A stretch of DNA of 36,531 bases from JBDSKH01 sp035556655 (GTDB lineage: Bacteria; Actinomycetota; Actinomycetes; Actinomycetales; Microbacteriaceae): the NCBI GenBank assembly GCA_035556655.1, contig DATMFW010000020.1, positions 1 to 36,531 on the forward strand. The letters run 5' to 3'. This document shows positions 6,843 through 15,594 of the stretch, piece by piece. The number at the start of each line of letters is the position of its first letter. Position 1 is the stretch's first letter. The notes under the pieces were generated by a model, which worked only from the letters and a program-made list of their open reading frames with translations, searched no databases and was not told the origin of the DNA. Made by a program: the position numbers and the translations under genes.

Positions 6843-8021
6843 GTGAAGATAACACGGATCGAGACCCTGAACGAGCCCCGGGGCGTTATGCCGGCCCTGA
6901 CCTTCGTTCGATTGTTCACTGACGATGGCGCCGAAGGGCTGGGCGAGACCTTCTACACACCCCGGTCAGTGATCGCGTATGTCCACGAAGTAGTCGCCCC
7001 ACTCGTCCTGAACCAGGACGTCACCCGTGATGGCTGGGACTGGGAGGACTTGTACGGCAGGTCGGGACGGCGGATCCCGGGCGGTGTCGATATGCGGGCG
7101 CTCTCGGCCGTCGACCTTGCGGTATGGGATCTGCGCGGACACGTACTGGGTCGTCCCGTCAGCGACCTTCTTGGTGCCGTGCCGACGCTGGGAGCACGCG
7201 TCTACAACACCTGTGCAGGAGCGAAGTACGCGAGCGCGACCTCGGTCTCCCACGGTCAGACGACCGGCAACGACGATCTCTGGATGGCTCAGAACGACAC
7301 CGGCGGACTTGCAGCAGCGCTCGCGGCGGAAGGCTTCGCCGGCATGAAGCTGTGGCCGTTCGACGCAGCCGCGCGCGCCGACCGCGGCGCGCGTATCTCA
7401 GGCGCTGACCTCGAAGCGGGTGTCGCGACGCTGAGCCGGATCCGAGAGGCCGTAGGTGACCGGATCGAGATCATGGTCGAAGGTCACGGGCTCTGGCACC
7501 CGACGGCAGCTGAGCAGATCCTCAACGCGATCTCGCACCTGAACATCACATGGGCGGAGGACATGCTACTCGCGCACGACCCCGGCGCGCTTTCACGTCT
7601 GGCGGGTCGTACTGCAGTCACTCTCGCGGCGAGTGAGTATGTAGGAGGGCGGTGGGCGTATCGGCAACTGCTCGAGGAACGGGCCATCGGCTTCCTGCAT
7701 CTCGATCCGAGCTGGTGCGGAGGTATCACGGAGGCCCAGCAGATCCTGGCGCTGTCGAGCGCCTTCGGCGTCACCGCATCGATGCACGACTGCACCGGCC
7801 CGATCAACCTGCTTGCGGGCCTGCACCTCGCGCGGGCCAATCCGATCGTCGGGTATCAAGAGGTGCTGCGAGCGTTCCTGACCGATGTCTACCCGACGCT
7901 CGTCGACACTCCCTGGACGATCGAGGACGGACGGATGCAGGCCCCCGAACTCCCCGGCCTAGGTGCGCGATTGACGGCGGAGTTCGTGGCGCGAGCTGAC
8001 ATCGTCTCATCGGTCCCTTAG
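6843..8021 (+). CDS. Enolase-superfamily (mandelate racemase group) sugar-acid dehydratase
   Basis: 392 aa. Mg-dependent enzyme of the mandelate racemase/muconate lactonizing family, expected to remove water from an aldonate to give a 2-keto-3-deoxy acid. Metal and catalytic blocks: KLWPF (Lys ~168), MVEGHG (Glu ~210 and His), WAEDM (Glu ~237), LAASEYVGG (Glu ~262) and MHDCTGP (His ~314). The Glu-Gly-His at the first metal position and the late His place it in the sugar-acid dehydratase branch. Substrate cannot be assigned. The GTG start has only a weak GGAA upstream and sits against the candidate regulator site. It is divergent from the SMP-30 gene, and its stop overlaps the convergent M81 gene's stop by four bases. 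Confidence 0.87.
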   Translation: MKITRIETLNEPRGVMPALTFVRLFTDDGAEGLGETFYTPRSVIAYVHEVVAPLVLNQDVTRDGWDWEDLYGRSGRRIPGGVDMRALSAVDLAVWDLRGHVLGRPVSDLLGAVPTLGARVYNTCAGAKYASATSVSHGQTTGNDDLWMAQNDTGGLAAALAAEGFAGMKLWPFDAAARADRGARISGADLEAGVATLSRIREAVGDRIEIMVEGHGLWHPTAAEQILNAISHLNITWAEDMLLAHDPGALSRLAGRTAVTLAASEYVGGRWAYRQLLEERAIGFLHLDPSWCGGITEAQQILALSSAFGVTASMHDCTGPINLLAGLHLARANPIVGYQEVLRAFLTDVYPTLVDTPWTIEDGRMQAPELPGLGARLTAEFVARADIVSSVP

Positions 8022-9463
8022 CCCGAAGGGTAGGTCCAGGTGCCGCCCGACTCAGGAGGGAGGCTTCTCGTGAGCGATTCGGGGCGAGCCGGTGTGCTGC
8101 CCTTGGTGTCGAGGAAGACCGCTCCGTCGGCGATGTCGGCGAGACCGTCCTGCCAGGCCAGAGCGCCCTTTGCCGCCACAACGCTGTAATCCGTGGGCGA
8201 AAGTCCCTGGCTGGTGATTTGTTCACGGTGGAACGGGGGCGTTGCGACCGAGGTGACGATGACATCCACCCCGCCGAACCGGAGAACCGCTGTAGGTCCC
8301 ATGTCGAACTCCGTACCACCCATCCATTCCCCTTTCGCGACGTAGCGTCCGGGACTCGTTGACAGCACCCGTGCTCGATCGACGACGGGCGGACCCTGAA
8401 GCCGCTCGAGGCGGCCGCCGAGTTCTACATCGAGCTCAACGCCGGCACCTGCTATGGACGCGGCGCGAGCGACTCGCGCATCGCACATGACGACGAGGGC
8501 CGATGTCGCGCGCAGTTCCAAGAGTTGGCTCAGGACTTCAGTGCCGTCACCCGGGCTGCCACCTCCGATGTTGTCCCCGACATCCGCTACTACGGTCGCC
8601 TTCCCCCGGGACAGCGCACGGATCAACCCGTTTCGGACGGGCTCGGATGCGACATGGAACTCGTCGCGCCTGTCCCAGACGAACTCGGCCATTGCATCGC
8701 ACGGGGCGGACGCCCCTCTCCCAGGCGAGGAGACCGTGACGGTGAACCCGCCCCGTGCGACATCGCTGTAGACGAACCCCGGCATCGCGGAGACCTGGCC
8801 GTCCGTCAGGATTTCATTGCGCCGAGCCATGATCTCGGCGACGGGGGTGCCGTCTGTTCCCTGCGACATCGGGCTCGTGAGCAGCGGAAGCTTGCGACTG
8901 GTGATCGTCCACCGCTTACCGCTGTCCACCATCGCCTCGATGAGCTGCGCCGCCTCGACCCCGCGGTCGAACATGTCCACATGCGGGTAGGTCTGATAGC
9001 TGACCACTGCATCGAGGTGACTGAGAAACGCGGCGGACGGATTGGCGTGGAAGTCGAGAACCGCGACGATGGGCACGTCGCCGACCACGCGACGGACCAG
9101 GCGGACGACCTCGTGTTCGACATCCGGATGCGACTGCGCCGCCATGGCGCCATGCAGATTGAGCAGCACACCCGCCGCGTGACGCTGCGTGAATAGCTCC
9201 TGCTCAAACCGGTGCATCAGCTTGTCGAACACGTCATCGGGTGTGAGGCCCGCCGGCCATGCCGCGACCGACAACGCTGGCGCCACCCGGTCACCCAGGT
9301 GTGCAATGAACCCGCCGATCACCGAACGACGGCCCGAGTGGTATTCGACGAGGTGCCGCCCTGCGACCACCTCAAAGCTCTCGTAGTCCTCGAGCGTGGT
9401 GGGTCGCGACGAGTAGGTGTTGGTCTCCTGCCACATCCCCGCTACCGCGATGGGCGGACGCAT
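8018..9463 (-). CDS. M81 family metallopeptidase (MlrC-like)
   Basis: 481 aa, full length for the MlrC family. MlrC is known as a zinc enzyme acting on linearised microcystin, but most relatives have no known substrate. Visible blocks are the N-terminal GMWQETNTYS, VLLNLHGAM, AVLDFHAN (Asp/His ~135), SYQTYPHVDM (His ~158) and VADVGDNIGGGSPGDGT (~290-305), which is the signature of the C-terminal half. It directly abuts the dehydratase gene upstream, with stop TAG followed at once by ATG, so it is the last gene of the transporter/SDR/dehydratase operon. Its role in sugar-acid metabolism is unexplained; hydrolysis of an amide or lactam-like conjugate is a guess. Confidence 0.88.
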   Translation of the reverse strand: MRPPIAVAGMWQETNTYSSRPTTLEDYESFEVVAGRHLVEYHSGRRSVIGGFIAHLGDRVAPALSVAAWPAGLTPDDVFDKLMHRFEQELFTQRHAAGVLLNLHGAMAAQSHPDVEHEVVRLVRRVVGDVPIVAVLDFHANPSAAFLSHLDAVVSYQTYPHVDMFDRGVEAAQLIEAMVDSGKRWTITSRKLPLLTSPMSQGTDGTPVAEIMARRNEILTDGQVSAMPGFVYSDVARGGFTVTVSSPGRGASAPCDAMAEFVWDRRDEFHVASEPVRNGLIRALSRGKATVVADVGDNIGGGSPGDGTEVLSQLLELRATSALVVMCDARVARAASIAGAGVELDVELGGRLERLQGPPVVDRARVLSTSPGRYVAKGEWMGGTEFDMGPTAVLRFGGVDVIVTSVATPPFHREQITSQGLSPTDYSVVAAKGALAWQDGLADIADGAVFLDTKGSTPARPESLTRSLPPESGGTWTYPSG

Positions 9464-10600
9464 CTAGATCCGTCCCGTGGGAACGTCGAAATCCTGGCCG
9501 AACGGAAAGTCCTCGGACTCCGCAGCGAAGTGCTCAAGGGCGGCGACGTCCAGCTCTACACCCAGGCCCGGGAGATCGGGGATGCGGACGTAGCCGTCGA
9601 CGATGTCCGGTGCGGCGCCACTCAACTCACCCATCAGCCTGAACCTCTGGTGGACCGTCTCTATCGCCACGATGTTCGGATGGGCAGCCGCCAATTGCAG
9701 CGTCGCCGCCATCCCGACCGGGCCGTTGGGGTTGTGAGGCACCACCGAGACACCGACCATTTCGGCTGCCGAGGCGATCCTCCCCGACTCACTGATCCCG
9801 CCGGCGTGGCAGAGGTCGATCGAGAGGAAATCGATTAGCCGGTCGCGCAGCAACGGCCAGACGTCCCACCGCGAGTACCGCTTCTCTCCGGCCGTGATCG
9901 GCAGGGAGACGTGACGCCTGAAGTGGACCATGCTCGACTCGTCGTCGGAATTGACGAAGTCCTCGAGGAACATAATCTTCAGGTCGCGCAGTTGCGAGGC
10001 CAGTTGGATGGCGGTCGAGGCCGAGAGGCGCTGATGTCCCTCCACGGCGACCTTGCCGCCTGGAGGCAGTGCCGCGTTCACTTCCGCAACCGCATCGACG
10101 GCCGTCGCCAGCTCGGCGCTGTCCGCAGTGAAGTAGCGACCCAGCGGCGCCATCTTGAAATGGGTGAAGCCGTGATCGTTCCGGGCCTCTGCGACGCTTT
10201 CGCTCAGCGTCGGTGTGCGTTCAGAGGCGGCCGCCCACGTGTAGGCGTGGATGCGATCACGGACAGGACCGCCGAGCAGCACCGACACTGGCTGCCCGAG
10301 CGCCTTGCCCCGAATGTCCCACAGGGCATGATCGACCGCGCTCACAGCAGAGTACAAGGCAGCGCCCTTCCATGCCGCACCGCGGAAGCCACGCCGCCAC
10401 GCCGCTTCCGGCGACGGCACCTCGTCACCCACGAGGGATCTCTCGAGGTCACGCAGCGCACCGAGGGCGCTCTCATCCTTGCCCTCGAGAGTCGCCTCAC
10501 CCCAGCCGTGCAACCCCTCATCTGTCGAAAGACGCACGAACACCCAGTTGATGCCCGGGGTCACCGCGACCTTCCACGTCTTCAGTTCGGTGATTCTCAT
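9464..10600 (-). CDS. Enolase-superfamily dehydratase, galactonate-dehydratase-like
   Basis: 378 aa, second enolase-superfamily enzyme of the island. N-terminal capping domain MRITELKTWKVAV, then barrel motifs HFKMAPLG (Lys ~147), VEGHQRLS (Glu ~184 and His), FLEDF (Glu ~211), TAGEKRYS (Glu ~235) and VPHNPNGPVG (His ~287). The His within HNPNGPVG matches the general acid of D-galactonate-dehydratase-type enzymes. It is expected to dehydrate an aldonate to a 2-keto-3-deoxy acid. It is distinct in sequence from the dehydratase at 6843, so the island may handle two sugar acids or two epimers. The ATG start overlaps the SDR stop as ATGA. Confidence 0.88.
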   Translation of the reverse strand: MRITELKTWKVAVTPGINWVFVRLSTDEGLHGWGEATLEGKDESALGALRDLERSLVGDEVPSPEAAWRRGFRGAAWKGAALYSAVSAVDHALWDIRGKALGQPVSVLLGGPVRDRIHAYTWAAASERTPTLSESVAEARNDHGFTHFKMAPLGRYFTADSAELATAVDAVAEVNAALPPGGKVAVEGHQRLSASTAIQLASQLRDLKIMFLEDFVNSDDESSMVHFRRHVSLPITAGEKRYSRWDVWPLLRDRLIDFLSIDLCHAGGISESGRIASAAEMVGVSVVPHNPNGPVGMAATLQLAAAHPNIVAIETVHQRFRLMGELSGAAPDIVDGYVRIPDLPGLGVELDVAALEHFAAESEDFPFGQDFDVPTGRI

Positions 10601-11388
10601 CGGATCTCTCCACGGGATACAGAAGGAAGGTCGCTGTGGACCTCTTGCGCAGTGAGTCCGAGGCGCGCGGTCATCCCGCCGTCCACGACCAGCACTGTGC
10701 CGGTGATGAAGCTGTTGCGGGGGTCCGCGAGGAATGCGATCGCGCGAGCCACGTCGTCCGGGGTGCCCAGGCGAGGCACCAATCCCGATGAGATGTGGAA
10801 CGCCTCGAGCGTGGGGTCGCTATGCGCGGCGAGCTGGACGACGCCGGGCGCGACCACATTTGCGGTGACGCCGCGAGGACCGAGCTCGGCTGCCTTGACT
10901 CGCGTCCAATTGATGAGCCCCGCTTTCGCCACGTCGTAGGTCCCCCAGTGCGGGCTACCAGCCAGGCCGTGCACTGAGGAAACGGTGACGATGGCCGCGC
11001 CACTCTCGAGATGGGAGTCGAGCTGTGCGGTGACGCGCTGAGGACCTCCGAGCAGAAGCCGGAGGTCGTCCTCCCAGGCTTCCTCCGAGACCGCAGCCAG
11101 GGGCCCATTCGGCGCCCATGCGGCGGCGTTATTGACGAGCACCCCGATCGGTGCGCCGTTCAGCGCTCGGGTGGCGGCCGCGACCGACTTGGCCGACGCG
11201 ATGTCGCACTCCACGGGGATCGCTGCACCGCGATGTTCGCGATCGAACTCATCGACTGTGCCGGCGAGCGCTCGAGTGTTGCGATCCCAGCAGAAGACGC
11301 GATAGCCGTCCTCGAGGAGGGCGGCCACCGTCGCTTTGCCGATGCCGCTTGCCGCACCTGTGACCACAGCGGTTCTCGTTCGCGTCAT
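10597..11388 (-). CDS. Short-chain dehydrogenase/reductase (SDR), transporter operon
   Basis: 263 aa classical SDR. NAD(P)-binding TGAASGIG near the N-terminus, NNAAAW structural motif, Ser in VTVSSVHG, catalytic YDVAK and a C-terminal VVDGGMTA. It sits between a sugar permease and a dehydratase, each joined by a 4-base ATGA overlap. From this position the most likely role is oxidation of the imported sugar to its lactone, the substrate of the SMP-30 enzyme (inference). The catalytic residues are intact. An Asp after the second beta-strand (WDRN) favours NAD over NADP. Confidence 0.87.
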   Translation of the reverse strand: MTRTRTAVVTGAASGIGKATVAALLEDGYRVFCWDRNTRALAGTVDEFDREHRGAAIPVECDIASAKSVAAATRALNGAPIGVLVNNAAAWAPNGPLAAVSEEAWEDDLRLLLGGPQRVTAQLDSHLESGAAIVTVSSVHGLAGSPHWGTYDVAKAGLINWTRVKAAELGPRGVTANVVAPGVVQLAAHSDPTLEAFHISSGLVPRLGTPDDVARAIAFLADPRNSFITGTVLVVDGGMTARLGLTAQEVHSDLPSVSRGEIR

Positions 11389-12221
11389 TGCTTCGTGGCT
11401 CCTGCCGTCAAGCCTGCGACGTAGTAGCGCTGAAGGAAGAGGAACGCGACGATCAGGGGAAGGATCACCAGAAGTCCCCCAGCCATCAGTTCGCTCGGCG
11501 CCGGGTGACCTGACGTGTTCAAGGAGAAGAGCGCGAGCGGCAGCGTCGCCATGTCTGGATTGCTGATGATCAAGCTCGGGAGGATGTACGAATTCCAGAC
11601 ATACACGAGGGTCAGGATGGAGACCGTGGTCAGAGCTGGAACGCTCAACGGCAGGTAGATCCGACGGAAGGCGCCGAAGAAGTTCGCACCATCGATGCGC
11701 GCGGCGTCGAGCAGATCGCGTGGCAACAGCGCGAAGTAGTTTCGCATCAGGAATAGCGGTACCGGCCCCGCAGCGACCACCGTCGGCAGCAGAAGTCCGA
11801 GCCAGGTGTTGAGGAGGTGAGCCTCCTGAACCAGGATCACGATGGGTACCAGCAGAACGATCACCGGAACCAGGAGACCGGACACAAGGGCAGCGAACAC
11901 GGTGTTGCTCCCCCGGAAGGGGATGAGGGCCAGGACGAACCCGGCCATCGGGTAGATCAGCAAGACGCAGGCAAGTGTCATGCCGCTGTACAGCACGCTG
12001 TTTGCAACCGCCTGCGGAAGGTTGATCGCCGAGGCGACCGTCGCGTACGCGTCACCGGTGATCGGGCTCGGAATCAGCCCATTGTCGAGATAGCTCTGTT
12101 CCCGCGTCTTGAAGGAGGTCGACACCATCCACAAGAACGGATAGACGTTCGCGACGACGTATACCGCGAGGAATCCGAGTTCGGCGATGCGCAGGCTTCC
12201 GGGTCTCGACTGGCTCTTCAC
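11385..12221 (-). CDS. CUT1 sugar ABC transporter permease, MalG-type
   Basis: 278 aa inner-membrane permease with about six hydrophobic helices. The cytoplasmic EAA-type loop DAARIDGANFFGAFRRIYLPL near residue 175 docks the ATPase, and the C-terminal QRYYVAGLTAGATK tail is typical of MalG relatives. It pairs with the permease at 12218 and the binding protein at 13188. No ATPase gene is present in this operon, as is usual for actinobacterial CUT1 systems that share one ATPase encoded elsewhere (known for MsiK). ATGA overlaps join it to both neighbours. Confidence 0.92.
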   Translation of the reverse strand: MKSQSRPGSLRIAELGFLAVYVVANVYPFLWMVSTSFKTREQSYLDNGLIPSPITGDAYATVASAINLPQAVANSVLYSGMTLACVLLIYPMAGFVLALIPFRGSNTVFAALVSGLLVPVIVLLVPIVILVQEAHLLNTWLGLLLPTVVAAGPVPLFLMRNYFALLPRDLLDAARIDGANFFGAFRRIYLPLSVPALTTVSILTLVYVWNSYILPSLIISNPDMATLPLALFSLNTSGHPAPSELMAGGLLVILPLIVAFLFLQRYYVAGLTAGATKQ

Positions 12222-13195
12222 CTCAGACTCCGTTCTCGGCGCGCGTGCGCCACCAGTCGGGCGGAAACATAACCCAGGGCCATACCCACCGTGACCGTCC
12301 AGGTGACCGCTGCTGCAGTGCCGAACTGCGCGGATCCGCCGCCTATCGTTCCAAAAGCGAGGTTGTAGCTGAGGAGGCCGACGGTATTCGTGCTGTAACT
12401 CGGTCCGCCGTTGGTGATGAGGTAGATCATCTCGTAGCTCTGCATCGCGTACACCAAGTTGAGGACCACCACGATCAGGGTGATGGGATTCAGCAGTGGC
12501 AGCGTGATCGAGACCAGTTGACGCCAGGGGCCTGCGCCGTCGATCGCCGCCGCCTCGTAGAGGGTTCCGTCGATGCTTTGAAGGCCTGACAGATACAGGA
12601 GCGTCGCATAAGGCACGCCCGACCAGATCATCACCGCTATGAGACCGGGAAGGGCGAGCACCGGGTCACTCAGCCAACCGCCATTCGGAGCGAGCAGATC
12701 GATGTGCAACAGCTTGAACAGCGTCACGACGGGACCGTCTGATCCCAGCAAGGCCGTCCATGCATAGAAGACCGCGATTCCGGCAGTGACCATCGGCAGC
12801 AGCAGCGAGGTCCGGACCAGGCCCCGTGTGCGCTTTCCCACGGTGTTCATCGCTACCGCGAGCGGGATGGAGATCACCACGACACCCAGGGTCACGAAGA
12901 TCGCGAGCTTGATGTTGTTGCCGAGCGACTGCAGGAAAAGGCCACGCAGGATCGAGTCGTCTGCGAGGAACCCGAGGTAATTGTCGAGGCCGATGAACCG
13001 AGGGTCGGAGAGACCATCCCACCGGAACAGGCTCAGACCGGCCGAGAAGGCCATCGGGAAGACCTGAACCGCCAGGAAGATCAGGATGGCGGGGGCGAGC
13101 ATCAGGGCCGCGGACCAGTCGCGGCTGCGCCTGCGATGACGCGAAGCGGTGGGCCGCGCCGAAGCGCGACCCACCGTTGACTTCGATCTATTCAC
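12218..13195 (-). CDS. CUT1 sugar ABC transporter permease, MalF-type
   Basis: About 325 aa, with an N-terminal basic stretch, roughly six transmembrane segments, and an EAA loop YEAAAIDGAGPWRQLVSITLP around residue 225. It partners the MalG-type permease downstream. The start is a choice between GTG at 13195, which overlaps the binding-protein gene by 8 bases, and GTG at 13174. Neither has a strong ribosome binding site. The stable hairpin at 13147-13176 covers the early codons or the second start, so translation may depend on coupling to the upstream gene. Confidence 0.88.
   Translation of the reverse strand: MNRSKSTVGRASARPTASRHRRRSRDWSAALMLAPAILIFLAVQVFPMAFSAGLSLFRWDGLSDPRFIGLDNYLGFLADDSILRGLFLQSLGNNIKLAIFVTLGVVVISIPLAVAMNTVGKRTRGLVRTSLLLPMVTAGIAVFYAWTALLGSDGPVVTLFKLLHIDLLAPNGGWLSDPVLALPGLIAVMIWSGVPYATLLYLSGLQSIDGTLYEAAAIDGAGPWRQLVSITLPLLNPITLIVVVLNLVYAMQSYEMIYLITNGGPSYSTNTVGLLSYNLAFGTIGGGSAQFGTAAAVTWTVTVGMALGYVSARLVAHARRERSLR
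13147..13176 (-). promoter_or_regulatory. Intercistronic hairpin with C(UUCG)G tetraloop
   Basis: Two 13-base arms (13147-13159 and 13164-13176) pair with one G-U wobble around a four-base loop that reads UUCG in the minus-strand RNA, closed by C-G. C(UUCG)G is an exceptionally stable loop. It starts 11 bases after the binding-protein stop, in the same place as the unrelated hairpin at 4271-4299 of the CUT2 operon. The likely effect is protection of the binding-protein message and lower permease expression (inference). Confidence 0.65.
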
Positions 13196-14573
13196 ACGCA
13201 GCCCAGGACTTCTGGTACAGGTCGGCCAGCACACCCGCGAGCGACTCCGGCGTCTGCTCGCCGGTCACTAGGCCGGTCAAAGCGACCGAGGCCTGGTTGT
13301 TCAACGTCTTCGCTGCATCGCAGGTGGGCCCGTAAGACACGAACTCGTCGTATGCATCCTCGCCGTCTCCAAAGCTCGCCGCCGTCGCCGGCGTCAGCGG
13401 GCTCTGGTCCGAGTCGGATGCCGGCAACGTCACCGCGGGGGTGTCCGCGACCTTGCTGGCGAAGGCTTGTGCGCCCGGCTCGCTCATGTAGAACTTCAGG
13501 AAGTCGAGTGCGAGATCCGCATTCTTGGCGTCCTTGCTGATGCCGATCGAACCGGAGGCCCAGGGACGAAGAGTCAACTTCGACAGCTCACCTCCCGCAG
13601 CCACAGGCATCGGGAAGACCAGGAGCTTCGAGGGGTCCATCCCCTTCTGCACGAGGCCCGCGAGACTGAATGTCCCGCCGTAGTACCACGTGGCTTGACC
13701 GGAGACGAACTCCTGATCGGCCTCCTCGATCCCGTCCTGCAGAACGGACGGGATCCAGTACGGGGACAGATCGTCGTAGATAGCCAGGCTGCGGATGACT
13801 GCAGGGTCCTTCCACGACTCACCGGTCTTGTCGGCGAACAGGTCGGCTGTGGCTTGCGCGCCGATCTGTGTAAAGAGTGTCGGACGGAGGAGCCACAACC
13901 AGCCGGTCTCCGGGATCTTCAGCGGGATGACGGCCCCACCGGCGTCGCCGAGGGCATCGTGAGTCTTCTGAACATCCGCGATCAGATCCTCCCAGCTGGC
14001 CGGGGCCACGTTCGGGTCGACACCGGCCGCTTCAAGCTGATCCTTGTTCGCGTAGAAGTACCCCGTCGCACCGGAGATCTGCGGCAGCGTGTAGTAGTCG
14101 CCGATCTTCACATCCCCGTATGTGCAGTCGGGGTTCGAGGCACACGTCGCCTGGGTCGAGTCGTTGAACTTCACAAACGAGTCGACCAGAGCGCTGGGGA
14201 AGTTCGCGAGGGTGTCGTCCAGCTTTCCGTTGAGCTGCTGGTAGAGGTTGCCCCCGACGTAGTCCCATTGCGAACCGTAACTGGTCAGCAGATCGGGCAG
14301 TTCGTCGCCGCGAGCGGCCGCTGTGACCTTGCTCGAGTACAGACCGTTGGCCTCGTCGAAGTACTCGACGTCGACGGTGACATCCCCGCCGTTCTTCTCC
14401 GAGTAAGCGGCTCCAGCCGCTTCGAGTCCGGGAACCCATTCCTTTTTGAACGTCCAGATGGTGAGCTTTCCGCTCGCATCCGCGCCATTGCCGGTTGGGG
14501 TCGTGCACCCCGCGAGAACCAAGCCGGTCCCGATCACGAGTGCGGCGATTGAAAGCATTGTCTTCTTCGTCAC
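13188..14573 (-). CDS. CUT1 sugar-binding lipoprotein of the island transporter
   Basis: 461 aa extracellular binding protein (family 1 type). Signal peptide MTKKTMLSIAALVIG, then a hydrophobic run ending in lipobox LAGC. The mature domain starts KLTIWTFKKEW, and a late QEFVSGQATWYYGG segment is typical of MalE-like proteins. Cysteine pairs in TCASNPDCTYG (about residues 145-155) and a C-terminal YGPTCDAAKT/SWAACE pair are likely disulfides. GTG at 14573 is preferred because it supplies the lysine-rich signal start; the upstream GAGAGG is about 11 bases away. First gene of the six-gene minus-strand operon, divergent from the IclR gene. The ligand is presumably the sugar or sugar acid degraded by this island. 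Confidence 0.9.
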   Translation of the reverse strand: MTKKTMLSIAALVIGTGLVLAGCTTPTGNGADASGKLTIWTFKKEWVPGLEAAGAAYSEKNGGDVTVDVEYFDEANGLYSSKVTAAARGDELPDLLTSYGSQWDYVGGNLYQQLNGKLDDTLANFPSALVDSFVKFNDSTQATCASNPDCTYGDVKIGDYYTLPQISGATGYFYANKDQLEAAGVDPNVAPASWEDLIADVQKTHDALGDAGGAVIPLKIPETGWLWLLRPTLFTQIGAQATADLFADKTGESWKDPAVIRSLAIYDDLSPYWIPSVLQDGIEEADQEFVSGQATWYYGGTFSLAGLVQKGMDPSKLLVFPMPVAAGGELSKLTLRPWASGSIGISKDAKNADLALDFLKFYMSEPGAQAFASKVADTPAVTLPASDSDQSPLTPATAASFGDGEDAYDEFVSYGPTCDAAKTLNNQASVALTGLVTGEQTPESLAGVLADLYQKSWAACE

Positions 14574-14679
14574 TGCAGGAAGCGCCTCTCAATAGATGTT
14601 GGCGGGCAACCCATGGCAATGGGTCCCGACCAGCCGCGACTCCTAGGCGGACCGGGCGTGGTGCGAGCACACTACCGTA

Positions 14680-14760
14680 AACGGAACGGACTCTCCACCT
14701 GTCGGAACAATGCCTCCCGTTGTGGCCCCATTTTTGCCGAAGTCGGCGCTTAACGGAACG
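14680..14760. promoter_or_regulatory. Two AACGGAACG half-sites between transporter operon and IclR gene
   Basis: The 212-bp gap 14574-14785 separates the minus-strand transporter operon from the plus-strand IclR gene. It holds identical 9-mers AACGGAACG at 14680-14688 and 14752-14760, in direct orientation 72 bases apart; the first adjoins a CCGT/ACGG mini-palindrome. They match the arms of the palindrome at 15595-15614. They are candidate IclR-binding half-sites for the divergent promoters. I see no convincing -35/-10 pair here, which would suit activated promoters. Confidence 0.42.
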
Positions 14761-14785
14761 CACGTAGGGGAATACGATCCGAGGT

Positions 14786-15568
14786 GTGAATGCGGTTGAG
14801 ATGAACGACGCCGGCCTGGAGCCTTCCGGGGCGGAAAGTCGGATCCGGGCGGTAGACCGGGTTTGCGACATTCTCGACGTGGTCGCGGCTCAAGAACCGG
14901 TCTCCCTTGCAGACATCGCGTCGGCGTGCGGCCTGCCGAAGACCTCCGCCTTCCGGTATCTCGCCACGCTGCAAGCGCGCCGCTACGTGGACCGGGTCGG
15001 CGACGCCGCCGAATACCGACTGGGGCTCGCGATGCTCAATTTTCAGTCGAACCACTTCGACACCCTCGTGGATGTTGCGACACCACGGCTTCACGAGTTG
15101 AGAGATGAGTTCGGCGAAACCGCGAATCTCGGTGTTCTCACCGGGACCTACGTGTCATACCTGGCCATCGTCGAAAGTCGGAAGAGCGTGAGACTGGCAG
15201 CGCGTCCGGAAGACAAGGACCCTGTGCACTGCACTGCATTGGGGAAAGCGATCATCTCCCAGCTGCCCGACCAGAGGGTTCACGGGCTGCTCGGGGAGAC
15301 GTATGAGCGCATGACCTACCGCACCCTCACCACCTGGGAGGCGCTCCAGCGCGAACTCGAACGCGTTCGCGCCAACGGGTTCGCTGTCGACGACGAAGAG
15401 AACGAACTAGGCGGCCGTTGCGTGGCCGTCGCCATCCCCGGCCCGTTCCAGGCCGCGATCAGTCTGTCTGCGCCGGTCAGCGGATTGTCCGAGAAGGATC
15501 TCGATGGGGTCGCGCAGAGGTTGAAGGCTGCAGCGGACAAGATTTCGGCTGGTATTAGTTCCGCTTGA
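14786..15568 (+). CDS. IclR-family transcriptional regulator of the island
   Basis: 260 aa. N-terminal winged helix (residues ~20-75: IRAVDRVCDILDVVAAQEPV, then SLADIASACGLPKTSAFRYL) followed by the IclR effector domain with YLAIVES, VHCTALGKAI and ELGGRCVAVAIPG. IclR proteins bind 14-20-bp palindromes and respond to small organic acids. Here the effector is probably a sugar acid or keto-deoxy intermediate. The start is GTG at 14786 or ATG at 14801; neither has a clear ribosome binding site. It sits between its two likely target operons. The promoter of the RraA operon overlaps its stop codon, so the downstream operon is transcribed separately. Confidence 0.91.
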   Translation: MNAVEMNDAGLEPSGAESRIRAVDRVCDILDVVAAQEPVSLADIASACGLPKTSAFRYLATLQARRYVDRVGDAAEYRLGLAMLNFQSNHFDTLVDVATPRLHELRDEFGETANLGVLTGTYVSYLAIVESRKSVRLAARPEDKDPVHCTALGKAIISQLPDQRVHGLLGETYERMTYRTLTTWEALQRELERVRANGFAVDDEENELGGRCVAVAIPGPFQAAISLSAPVSGLSEKDLDGVAQRLKAAADKISAGISSA

Positions 15569-15592
15569 CGCTGCCGTCCAAAATGGTATGGT
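15565..15592 (+). promoter_or_regulatory. Promoter of the RraA-to-FAH catabolic operon
   Basis: -35 TTGACG (15565-15570) and -10 TATGGT (15587-15592) with a 16-base spacer. The -35 overlaps the stop codon of the IclR gene. Transcription should start near 15599, inside the palindrome at 15595-15614. Confidence 0.62.
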
Positions 15593-15594
15593 CA

